From: SIG575 sp045632485
GTDB lineage: Bacteria > Bacillota > Clostridia > Oscillospirales > Acutalibacteraceae
DNA length: 5,465 nt
Assembly: GCA_045632485.1 (NCBI GenBank)
Contig: JAZQWT010000107.1
Location: 1 to 5,465 of the forward strand
Direction of reading: 5' to 3'
The position numbers and the translations under genes were made by a program. The notes below the pieces were generated by a model. That model saw nothing but the letters and a program-made list of their open reading frames with translations. It ran no database searches and had not been told where the DNA came from. Shown piece after piece: positions 1-5,116 of this stretch. Position 1 is the first letter of the stretch. Every line of letters begins with the position of its first letter.

Positions 1-1
1 C

Positions 2-676
2 AACCTTAAATATGTTTGTATGACTCAGTACGATGCAACAATGCCCAACGTGACAGTTGCATTCGCAAACGAAGACCTTACAATGACAATGGGTGAATAT
101 ATTTCTTCTCTCGGTATGACACAGCTTCGTATCGCTGAAACACAGAAATATGCTCACGTTACATTCTTCTTCAACGGTGGTGTGGAAGCACAGTTCCCCG
201 GTGAAGACAGAATCCTTATCAACTCACCTGACGTTGCAACTTTCGATATGAAACCCGAAATGAGTGCATACGAAGTTACAGACGCAGTTGTTGAACAGGT
301 GCTTTCAGGCAAATATGATGTTATTATCATCAACTATGCAAACTGCGATATGGTTGGTCACACAGGTATCTTTGAAGCAGCAGTTGCAGCAGTTGAAGCT
401 GTTGACGAGTGTGTTGGCAGACTCAGCAGTGCAGTCAAAGAAATGGGCGGTAAGATGATTATCACAGCCGACCACGGTAACGCTGACAAAATGCTTGATG
501 AGTCAGGAGAAGCATTTACTCCTCACTCAACAAACCCCGTTCCCGTAATTGCTGTAGGTAGTGAATATCAGCTTAAGGAAGGCGGCAAGCTCTGCGACCT
601 TTGCCCCACTCTTCTTGATATTATGGGTCTTAATCAGCCCAAAGAAATGACAGGCGAAAGTCTTCTCGTTAAATAA
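2..676 (+). CDS. gpmI: 2,3-bisphosphoglycerate-independent phosphoglycerate mutase, C-terminal part (5'-partial)
   Basis: This is the C-terminal 224 residues of the cofactor-independent phosphoglycerate mutase, the glycolytic enzyme that interconverts 3- and 2-phosphoglycerate in the cytosol using two Mn2+ ions and a phosphoserine intermediate. The frame is open from base 2 and enters with NLKYVCMTQYDATMP, so the start lies outside the window; the ATG at base 20 is an internal Met. Visible family motifs are the metal ligands of the alkaline-phosphatase-like domain: NYANCDMVGHTG (about 347-370) with its Asp and His, TADHGNAD (about 466-489) with Asp-His, and TPHSTNPVPV (about 519-548) with the last ligand His. 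The catalytic serine and the inserted transferase domain would be mostly upstream. The full protein is normally just over 500 residues, so a bit less than half is seen. The gene ends in TAA and is followed within 15 bases by a strong terminator, so it is the last gene of its transcript. The frame is intact, with no sign of decay. Confidence 0.96.
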   Translation, partial: NLKYVCMTQYDATMPNVTVAFANEDLTMTMGEYISSLGMTQLRIAETQKYAHVTFFFNGGVEAQFPGEDRILINSPDVATFDMKPEMSAYEVTDAVVEQVLSGKYDVIIINYANCDMVGHTGIFEAAVAAVEAVDECVGRLSSAVKEMGGKMIITADHGNADKMLDESGEAFTPHSTNPVPVIAVGSEYQLKEGGKLCDLCPTLLDIMGLNQPKEMTGESLLVK

Positions 677-688
677 TTGATTTCATCT

Positions 689-719
689 CGGGTAATCTGA
701 TTTTCAGGTTACCCGTTTT
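689..719 (+). terminator. Intrinsic terminator after gpmI
   Basis: A 12-bp stem (689-700 with 704-715, one G-T wobble, otherwise perfect) is closed by a TTT loop and followed by TTTT at 716-719. It begins 13 bases after the gpmI stop codon. The T tract is short, so some read-through into the HAD gene is possible; I see no separate promoter between this hairpin and that gene. Confidence 0.85.
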
Positions 720-727
720 GTAAAGGC

Positions 728-732
728 AGGTG
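728..732 (+). promoter_or_regulatory. Ribosome binding site deciding the GTG start of the HAD gene
   Basis: AGGTG (within AGGCAGGTG, 724-732) matches the anti-Shine-Dalgarno consensus and sits 6 bases before the GTG at 739. The longest open frame starts at a GTG at 730 that lies inside this same site and has no Shine-Dalgarno of its own at a normal distance, which argues for 739. Confidence 0.65.
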
Positions 733-738
733 TTACTT

Positions 739-1533
739 GTGGGAAAATATACAGGATATATGATTTGTACTGACCTTGACGGCACTTTCACAGAGCCGCC
801 GAGAAACGATAATGAAGAAATATATATAAGTCGTGAAAATCTTGAGGCAGTTGATCTTTTTAAACGTGAGGGCGGAATTTTCACCTTTTCCACAGGTAGA
901 CGTCCCGGGTATATAAAAGAAAATATTTTTCCTTATGTAATACCCAATGCGCCTATGATAACAGTCAATGGTGCTTCAATTTATGACCACGAAAAAGACG
1001 AGATTCTCAAATCGGTTTTTCTGCCGCAGAATGCACTTGATGCACCGTTTGTGGCATATGAAAAATTCAGAAATAAGCTTGAAGAGGTTTTCATTATCGC
1101 AGAAACAGAGGAATTCAATCTGCAGTTTGATGAAGAGAATTTTGAAGAAAAGCTTAAAAGTATCATGTCACTTCACGAAGAATGGTATAAGTTTGTTTTT
1201 CGTGGAGTTGATGCAGAATCAACACTTGAATTTCAGCAGTTCCTGAAAGAAAAATATCCTGATTGTTATCTTCCCAGAAGTTGGGAAACAGGTCAGGAAA
1301 TTCTGGCAAAAACAGCCACAAAAGGTGACCGTGCCCTTGAGTTGAAAGAGATGTTTCCTTATGTGCATACACTTATCTGCGTAGGCGACCATGAAAATGA
1401 TATTCCTATGATTGAGGTTGCAGACAAAGGCTATGCCGTAAAAAATGCAATCGACGAGGTTTTAAAGGTTGCTGATTTTGTTACTGTAGATTACAGGGAG
1501 AGCGCAATAGCGAAAATTATTTCGGAAATTTAA
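739..1533 (+). CDS. Cof-type HAD-superfamily (class IIB) phosphatase
   Basis: This is a 264-residue cytosolic hydrolase of the haloacid dehalogenase superfamily, Cof/HAD-IIB branch, which typically removes phosphate from sugar phosphates or cofactors such as FMN. All four catalytic motifs are visible: motif I DLDGT (D12 nucleophile, D14 acid/base), motif II S/T-G-R at about 51-54 (FSTGRR), motif III K195 (TKGDRALEL), and motif IV GDHENDIPM at 216-224 with the metal-binding acids. The stretch between motifs II and III is long enough for the alpha/beta C2 cap that defines IIB enzymes. The GTG start at 739 is chosen because AGGTG lies 6 bases upstream and the resulting N-terminus (MGKYTGYMICTDLDGT) looks like related clostridial proteins; alternatives are GTG 730 (+3 residues) and ATG 760 (-7). 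It lies alone between the gpmI terminator and the SRP RNA promoter. The substrate cannot be told from the sequence. Confidence 0.9.
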   Translation: MGKYTGYMICTDLDGTFTEPPRNDNEEIYISRENLEAVDLFKREGGIFTFSTGRRPGYIKENIFPYVIPNAPMITVNGASIYDHEKDEILKSVFLPQNALDAPFVAYEKFRNKLEEVFIIAETEEFNLQFDEENFEEKLKSIMSLHEEWYKFVFRGVDAESTLEFQQFLKEKYPDCYLPRSWETGQEILAKTATKGDRALELKEMFPYVHTLICVGDHENDIPMIEVADKGYAVKNAIDEVLKVADFVTVDYRESAIAKIISEI

Positions 1534-1549
1534 AAAGTTATATTTTCTC

Positions 1550-1578
1550 TTGCATTTTAGAGAAATATATATTATAAT
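1550..1578 (+). promoter_or_regulatory. Sigma-A promoter of the SRP RNA gene
   Basis: TTGCAT (1550-1555) and a perfect TATAAT (1573-1578) are separated by exactly 17 bases. Transcription is expected to start at about 1584-1585, which is 4-5 bases before the first paired base of the SRP RNA closing helix. The 5' half lies just after the HAD stop codon at 1533. This is the best promoter in the window, as expected for an abundant stable RNA. Confidence 0.85.
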
Positions 1579-1584
1579 ACTATA

Positions 1585-1733
1585 GCAAGCTTTGTTTTGG
1601 TCATGTGGCGTGTGGGTCCTGTGCGACGGGGCGCCGTGAACCATGTCAGGCGGGGAATCGAGCAGCATTAAGCGGTTAGCGCTGTGCGCCACAGTCCGCC
1701 TGCATGCCATATGACCAAGACAAAGCCTTTTTT
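1585..1733 (+). ncRNA. ffs: Signal recognition particle RNA, small bacterial type (4.5S-like), with extended closing stem
   Basis: This is the RNA scaffold of the signal recognition particle, which binds Ffh and targets ribosomes making membrane proteins to FtsY and the translocon. The conserved domain IV is clear: GTCAGG (1645-1650), a short CGG/TCG stem capped by the GGAA tetraloop (1654-1657), then AGCAGC (1661-1666), forming the two internal loops bound by Ffh. Below it CTGTG (1619-1623) pairs with CACAG (1690-1694). There is no Alu domain, so it is the small type and not the roughly 270-nt B. subtilis scRNA. Unusually, the ends pair without a break: 1589-1617 with 1698-1726, 29 bp with six G-T wobbles. 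Typical small SRP RNAs are about 100-115 nt, so the mature RNA may be an inner part (roughly 1606-1709) released by processing; 1585-1733 is my estimate of the primary transcript. Position directly upstream of dnaX is the usual Firmicute arrangement. Confidence 0.93.
1711..1733 (+). terminator. Terminator formed by the 3' arm of the SRP RNA stem plus T tract
   Basis: The 3' arm of the closing helix ends with CAAAGC at 1721-1726, one base before TTTTTT at 1728-1733. The paired 5' arm lies at 1589-1604. The RNA therefore appears to carry its own intrinsic terminator. No convincing separate promoter is visible between 1734 and the dnaX start, so dnaX may depend partly on read-through from the SRP RNA promoter; this is inference. 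Confidence 0.65.
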
Positions 1734-1765
1734 AATCTGATTATTGATTGTTTATTAATTTTGTG

Positions 1766-1773
1766 AAAGGGTG
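1766..1773 (+). promoter_or_regulatory. Ribosome binding site deciding the ATG start of dnaX
   Basis: AAAGGGTG places an AGG core 6-9 bases before the ATG at 1780. The in-frame GTG at 1771, which begins the longest open frame, is part of this site and would leave AAAGG touching the start codon, so 1780 is preferred. Confidence 0.7.
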
Positions 1774-1779
1774 AAAGAG

Positions 1780-3498
1780 ATGTATCAGGTGCTTTACAGA
1801 AAATACAGACCTCAGGTTTTCAGCGACATTGTAGGTCAGGAACACGTCACATCAACTCTTTCCAACGAATTGAAAGAGGGTAAAATTTCTCACGCATATC
1901 TTTTCAACGGCTCTCGCGGTACAGGTAAAACAACTTGTGCACGAATTCTTGCAAAGGCAGTAAACTGCCTTAATCCGCAGAACGGCAACCCTTGTAACGA
2001 ATGCGAAATGTGTCGGGGAATTGATAATTCTTCAATTCTTGACGTTATTGAAATTGACGCCGCAAGTAACCGCGGTGTTGATAATATTCGCGACCTGACA
2101 GATGAGGCGAATTTCACTCCTGCCAACGCGAAATACAGAGTTTACATCATAGACGAAGTTCATATGCTTACTATAGAGGCATTCAATGCACTTCTCAAAA
2201 CTCTTGAGGAACCGCCCGAACACGTTAAATTTATTCTTGCCACAACTGAAGTTCATAAATTACCTCCCACGATTCTTTCACGTTGTCAGCGCTTTGATTT
2301 CAGAAGAATCCCTGTGGAAGATATTGTAAAAAGACTTAAGTTTGTGTGTGCGGAAGAAGGTCTTGAAATCGACGATTCTGCAGCAGCTTTAGTTGCTTCA
2401 ATTGCAGACGGTGCTTTGAGAGATGCTTTGTCACTTCTGGACCAGTGTGCATCAAGAAGCAAAAAAATCACTGCTGAAGTTGTTGAAAATGCAGCAGGTA
2501 TGGCAGGTAAAACTTACCTCTATGACCTTGCTGATGCCCTTAATTCAAAAGATGCTTCAACTGTTTTCAGAATGATTGATGATTTGCACAACGCTTCCTG
2601 CGATATGGAAAGACTCTGCAGTGAGCTCATCAGCCACTTCAGAAATTTAATGGTTGTAAAAACAGTAAAAAAAGCAGATGGACTTATTATATGCACTCAG
2701 GAAGAACTGAAGAAAATAGGGGAGCAGTCACAGAGATTTACTCTTGAAAATATACTTTTCTGTCTCTCACAGCTTGAAAATACACTTTCTAATATAAAAA
2801 GAGGTCTTTCAGGCAGAATCGAAACAGAAATGGCAATGGTAAGAATCTGCTCACCGAAGCTTGACGAAACAAATAAAGCACTTCTTTCCCGTGTAGCGGA
2901 GATTGAACTTAAACTTTCGGCATTGTCACAGGGTCAGGTGATTTCAGTATCTCAGCCCAAAAAAGAAGAGCCGAAAGCGGAAGAAAAGAAACCATCACTT
3001 CCCATTGAAGACAGCTTCGCACCGCCTCCTCCTGAAGAAGAGGAGTTTGTGCCTCCTGTGCCCGCTGCACATATAGAAAAACCGAAGCCTCAGCCTGCAC
3101 CTGTGCAGAAACCTGTTTCCGCACCTGCACCTGCACAGAATACCGAAGAAGATGCATCTTCACAGGAAGACAGACCTTTTTCGTTGTGGGCAGAAACATT
3201 GGCAATACTGGGCGAAACAGATAAGCCTTTGAGAGGTCTTCTTGCAGGCTCAAGTGCAGTACTGAGAGGGGATTTTGTACTTATTAACAGCTTTAATCCC
3301 ACACTTGATCAGTTTATAAGAATTGATACTCACCGCAGAGCTTTAAGTGAGGCAATTTACAAAGCGGCAGGCAGAAAATACAGATTGGGTATTTTCAAAG
3401 GGGAAACAAAACAGGAAATGCCGTCAGGTAAAAAAGATCCTCTTGATGATTTTCTGAAGAAAGCAAACGCAAACAATATTCCGTTTGATATTAACTGA
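1780..3498 (+). CDS. dnaX: DNA polymerase III subunit gamma/tau (clamp-loader ATPase)
   Basis: This 572-residue cytosolic protein is the AAA+ motor of the clamp loader, which opens the beta clamp and places it on primed DNA, and whose tau tail links loader, polymerase and helicase. Visible in order: conserved start MYQVLYRKYRP, Walker A GSRGTGKT (44-51), a zinc module of four cysteines (63, 72, 75, 78), DAASN box (93-97), Walker B VYIIDEVH (121-128), sensor 1 ILATTE (152-157), the SRC arginine-finger motif (167-169), and sensor 2 GALRDALSLLDQ. Domain III runs to about 390, followed by a Lys/Glu then Pro/Ala-rich flexible linker (about 393-464) and a C-terminal tau domain (about 465-572) ending with DPLDDFLKKA. 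Full length is normal for Firmicutes. The ATG at 1780 is chosen by its Shine-Dalgarno and by homologous N-termini. Two A-runs (2667-2673 and 2959-2964) could permit a shorter gamma-like product (see findings). It is the first gene of a dnaX-ebfC-recR operon. Confidence 0.97.
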   Translation: MYQVLYRKYRPQVFSDIVGQEHVTSTLSNELKEGKISHAYLFNGSRGTGKTTCARILAKAVNCLNPQNGNPCNECEMCRGIDNSSILDVIEIDAASNRGVDNIRDLTDEANFTPANAKYRVYIIDEVHMLTIEAFNALLKTLEEPPEHVKFILATTEVHKLPPTILSRCQRFDFRRIPVEDIVKRLKFVCAEEGLEIDDSAAALVASIADGALRDALSLLDQCASRSKKITAEVVENAAGMAGKTYLYDLADALNSKDASTVFRMIDDLHNASCDMERLCSELISHFRNLMVVKTVKKADGLIICTQEELKKIGEQSQRFTLENILFCLSQLENTLSNIKRGLSGRIETEMAMVRICSPKLDETNKALLSRVAEIELKLSALSQGQVISVSQPKKEEPKAEEKKPSLPIEDSFAPPPPEEEEFVPPVPAAHIEKPKPQPAPVQKPVSAPAPAQNTEEDASSQEDRPFSLWAETLAILGETDKPLRGLLAGSSAVLRGDFVLINSFNPTLDQFIRIDTHRRALSEAIYKAAGRKYRLGIFKGETKQEMPSGKKDPLDDFLKKANANNIPFDIN

Positions 3499-3527
3499 TA
3501 AATTACTTTTTAAAAGGAGAGTTTAAT

Positions 3528-3875
3528 ATGAAAGCAAGAATCCCTAACCAGGGCATGAGTCAGAATGCAATGCTCAAAAAAATTCAGGATATGCAGACTG
3601 ATATGGAAAACAAACAGGCTGAAATCGAAGCAACAGAATTCACAGCTTCTGCAGGTGGCGGAGCAGTTGAGGCAGTTGTTCTCGGTACTCACGAAGTTAA
3701 GAGAATTAAAATCGATCCCGAAGTTATCGACCCCGACGATGCAGAGATGCTTGAAGACATGATTATTGCAGCAGTAAATGAAGCAATCAAAAAATCTGTT
3801 GACGCTATGGATAAAGCTATGGAATCTGCGAAAGCAGGTCTTGGCGGTCTTGGCGGATTAGGCGGTCTGTTTTAA
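3528..3875 (+). CDS. ebfC: YbaB/EbfC-family nucleoid-associated DNA-binding protein
   Basis: This is a 115-residue small DNA-binding protein of the YbaB/EbfC family (YaaK in Bacillus), which forms a tweezer-like dimer that binds and bridges DNA and is almost always found between dnaX and recR. The N-terminal helix (NAMLKKIQDMQTDMENKQAEIE, here split as residues about 13-34) is a charged coiled-coil-like segment. It is followed by the family core TASAGGGAVEAVVLGTHEV and by IDPDDAEMLEDMIIAAVNEA. The tail is an oddity: three near-perfect 9-bp units (3840-3866) encode LGG-LGG-LGG, ending LF, in the place where relatives have a short PGLF or GLF end. The ATG at 3528 has AAAGGAGA (3513-3520) 7 bases upstream. 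It starts 29 bases after the dnaX stop, and its TAA overlaps the recR ATG. Its precise cellular role is not settled for the family. Confidence 0.94.
   Translation: MKARIPNQGMSQNAMLKKIQDMQTDMENKQAEIEATEFTASAGGGAVEAVVLGTHEVKRIKIDPEVIDPDDAEMLEDMIIAAVNEAIKKSVDAMDKAMESAKAGLGGLGGLGGLF
3840..3866 (+). repeat. Three tandem 9-bp units encoding Leu-Gly-Gly at the EbfC C-terminus
   Basis: CTTGGCGGT (3840-3848), CTTGGCGGA (3849-3857) and TTAGGCGGT (3858-3866) are in-frame tandem copies. The third copy keeps the amino acids but uses a different Leu codon (TTA), so the peptide may be under some selection. The last copy also supplies AGGCGG (3860-3865), the only Shine-Dalgarno-like sequence before recR, 9 bases from its ATG. 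Confidence 0.8.
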
Positions 3876-4474
3876 TGGGCTACAAGGTTGCGCCTTTAGC
3901 CAGACTTATTGAGCAGTTTGAGCGTATGCCGGGTATCGGTAAAAAAAGTGCCCAGCGTATTGCATTTCACGTGCTTGGTATGTCAGACAAAGAGGCAAAA
4001 GATTTTGCTCAGTGCGTTATTGATGCACACGAAAAAATTCACAGATGTTCTGTCTGCGGTGACCTGACAGATGCAGAACTTTGCCCCATTTGTGCTAATG
4101 TCACAAGGGATAAAAGTCTTGTATGCGTTGTTGAAAATCCCGCTGACGTGCTGGCTTTTGAGAGAACACGTGAATATAAAGGGACTTATCACGTTCTCCA
4201 CGGTGCAATTTCACCTATTAATGGTATAGGTCCTGAAGAACTTAATATCAAATCTCTTATTGCCCGTGCAGCATCAGGGGAGGTAAAGGAAGTCATTATG
4301 GCAACTGACCCTACCGTTGAGGGCGAAGCCACGGCTATGTATCTGTCAAAACTGATAAAACCATTTGGTGTTACAGTTTCTCGTCTTGCATACGGTGTGC
4401 CTGTTGGCGGAGATCTGGAATATGCCGATGAAGTAACTCTGCAGAGAGCTATTGAAGGCAGACAAATTTTATAA
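3875..4474 (+). CDS. recR: Recombination mediator protein RecR
   Basis: This 199-residue cytosolic protein works with RecO (and RecF) to displace SSB and load RecA on gapped or damaged DNA; it forms a ring-like tetramer that can clamp DNA. The family architecture is complete: helix-hairpin-helix at 8-34 (LARLIEQFERMPGIGKKSA), a zinc finger with C58, C61, C70 and C73 (CSVCGDLTDAELCPIC), and a Toprim domain from about 81 with E87 and the TDPTVEGEATA motif (144-154). The C-terminal YGVPVGGDLEYADEVTL signature follows. Length matches the usual 198-200 residues. Many relatives have TNPTVEGE, so D145 in place of Asn is a mild variant. The ATG shares its A with the ebfC stop (TAATG), indicating translational coupling, with only a weak AGGCGG 9 bases upstream. 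It is the last gene of the dnaX operon; a weak AT-rich hairpin follows. Confidence 0.97.
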   Translation: MGYKVAPLARLIEQFERMPGIGKKSAQRIAFHVLGMSDKEAKDFAQCVIDAHEKIHRCSVCGDLTDAELCPICANVTRDKSLVCVVENPADVLAFERTREYKGTYHVLHGAISPINGIGPEELNIKSLIARAASGEVKEVIMATDPTVEGEATAMYLSKLIKPFGVTVSRLAYGVPVGGDLEYADEVTLQRAIEGRQIL

Positions 4475-4477
4475 TTT

Positions 4478-4516
4478 TTTGAATAATTTACATTTGATTT
4501 ATTCAAACTTTATTTG
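4478..4516 (+). terminator. Weak AT-rich hairpin after recR, possible terminator
   Basis: TTTGAATAA (4478-4486) pairs perfectly with TTATTCAAA (4499-4507) across a 12-base loop, followed by CTTTATTTG. The stem has only one G-C pair, and the T tract is broken, so termination would be leaky and smpB may be partly co-transcribed with recR. Confidence 0.35.
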
Positions 4517-4525
4517 TACAATGAA

Positions 4526-4535
4526 AGGGCGTGAT
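4526..4535 (+). promoter_or_regulatory. Ribosome binding site deciding the ATG start of smpB
   Basis: AGGGCGTGAT matches 8 of 10 bases of the full anti-Shine-Dalgarno complement AGGAGGTGAT, and its AGGG core ends 10 bases before the ATG at 4540. The in-frame GTG at 4531 lies within this site, so the longer frame is not favoured. Confidence 0.65.
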
Positions 4536-4539
4536 ACGC

Positions 4540-5004
4540 ATGAAAAGTGAACAAAAATCAGTTGCAACCAACAAAAAAGCGTATCACGACTATTTTGTTG
4601 AAGAAACGGTTGAAGCAGGTCTTGAACTTTTCGGTACGGAAGTCAAATCTGTCCGTCAGGGAAAAGTCAACCTCAAGGACTCATGGTGCAGTTTCAAAGA
4701 GGGTGAAGTTTTTATCCACGGAATGCACATCAGTCCTTATGACCACGGCAATATTTTCAACCGCGACCCGTTAAGACCGAAAAAGCTTCTTCTCCACAAA
4801 AAGGAAATTAACCGTTATTTCGGACTTACAAAACAACAGGGTTTAACGCTGATTCCTTTGTCGGTTTATTTTGTCAAAGGCAGAGCAAAAGTTGAAATCG
4901 GTCTTTGCAAAGGTAAAAAGCTTTATGATAAGAGAGCAGTTGCCGCAAAGAAAGATGCAGCCCGCGATGTTGAAAGAGCGTTACGTGACAAGAACAGGGA
5001 ATAA
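4540..5004 (+). CDS. smpB: SsrA-binding protein SmpB
   Basis: This 154-residue basic cytosolic protein is the obligate partner of tmRNA in trans-translation. It binds the tRNA-like domain, stands in for a codon-anticodon stem in the empty A site of a stalled ribosome, and lets the tag be added. Family signatures are all present: NKKAYHDYFVEETVEAG (11-27), GTEVKSVRQGKVNLKD (32-47), the RPKKLLLHKKEI stretch, LTLIPL-YF-GRAKVEIGL, and KGKKLYDKR at 124-132 (the GKKxxDKR box needed for tagging). A basic C-terminal tail follows that enters the mRNA channel. Length is normal. The ATG at 4540 is preferred over GTG 4531 because the latter lies in the Shine-Dalgarno. The gene ends with tandem TAA codons (5002-5007). 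It lies 65 bases after recR and 112 bases before its partner RNA ssrA, a common pairing. Confidence 0.97.
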   Translation: MKSEQKSVATNKKAYHDYFVEETVEAGLELFGTEVKSVRQGKVNLKDSWCSFKEGEVFIHGMHISPYDHGNIFNRDPLRPKKLLLHKKEINRYFGLTKQQGLTLIPLSVYFVKGRAKVEIGLCKGKKLYDKRAVAAKKDAARDVERALRDKNRE

Positions 5005-5014
5005 TAAACCCGAT

Positions 5015-5052
5015 TATGGGTGATGAACAAATTAATTATCACAAAACCCATA
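5015..5052 (+). other. Inverted repeat in the smpB-ssrA gap
   Basis: TATGGGT (5015-5021) pairs with ACCCATA (5046-5052), and an inner TGAT/ATCA can add pairs across a bulge. No T tract follows, so I do not call it a terminator. A second ACCCATA at 5081-5087 could compete for the same arm. Confidence 0.4.
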
Positions 5053-5070
5053 TCAGTTATATTATAAAAT
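5036..5070 (+). promoter_or_regulatory. Possible promoter of ssrA
   Basis: An AT-rich block at 5058-5070 contains TATATT and overlapping TATAAA/TAAAAT hexamers suitable as a -10 element. TTATCA (5036-5041) lies 16 bases before TATATT and is a poor -35 match. A start near 5070-5077 would give a 5' leader of about 40-47 bases removed by RNase P at 5117. Support is the position and AT-richness only. Confidence 0.35.
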
Positions 5071-5116
5071 TGCGTAGCAGACCCATACTTCTTCACCTGA
5101 GCGCAAGCGAATATAC

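Noticed and set aside
1462..1710. 82-codon open frame on the - strand across the SRP RNA
   Set aside because: It overlaps a well-supported RNA gene and the HAD 3' end, and its composition is what the GC-rich RNA gives when read backwards.
1734..1770. Promoter for dnaX between the SRP RNA T tract and the start codon
   Set aside because: AT-rich hexamers exist (for example TTGATT at 1744-1749), but none has a partner at the right distance before the start codon.
3025..3046. CTCCTC/GAGGAG hairpin in dnaX as a frameshift stimulator
   Set aside because: It begins about 60 bases beyond the A-run at 2959-2964, too far to act on a ribosome there, and it is explained by Pro and Glu codons.
2909..3253. 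114-codon open frame on the - strand inside dnaX
   Set aside because: It is the antisense shadow of the Pro/Ala/Glu-rich linker, whose codons lack stops on the other strand; no Shine-Dalgarno or family resemblance.
4189..4506. 105-codon open frame on the - strand over the recR 3' half
   Set aside because: Antisense shadow of the conserved Toprim domain; no recognisable protein motif.
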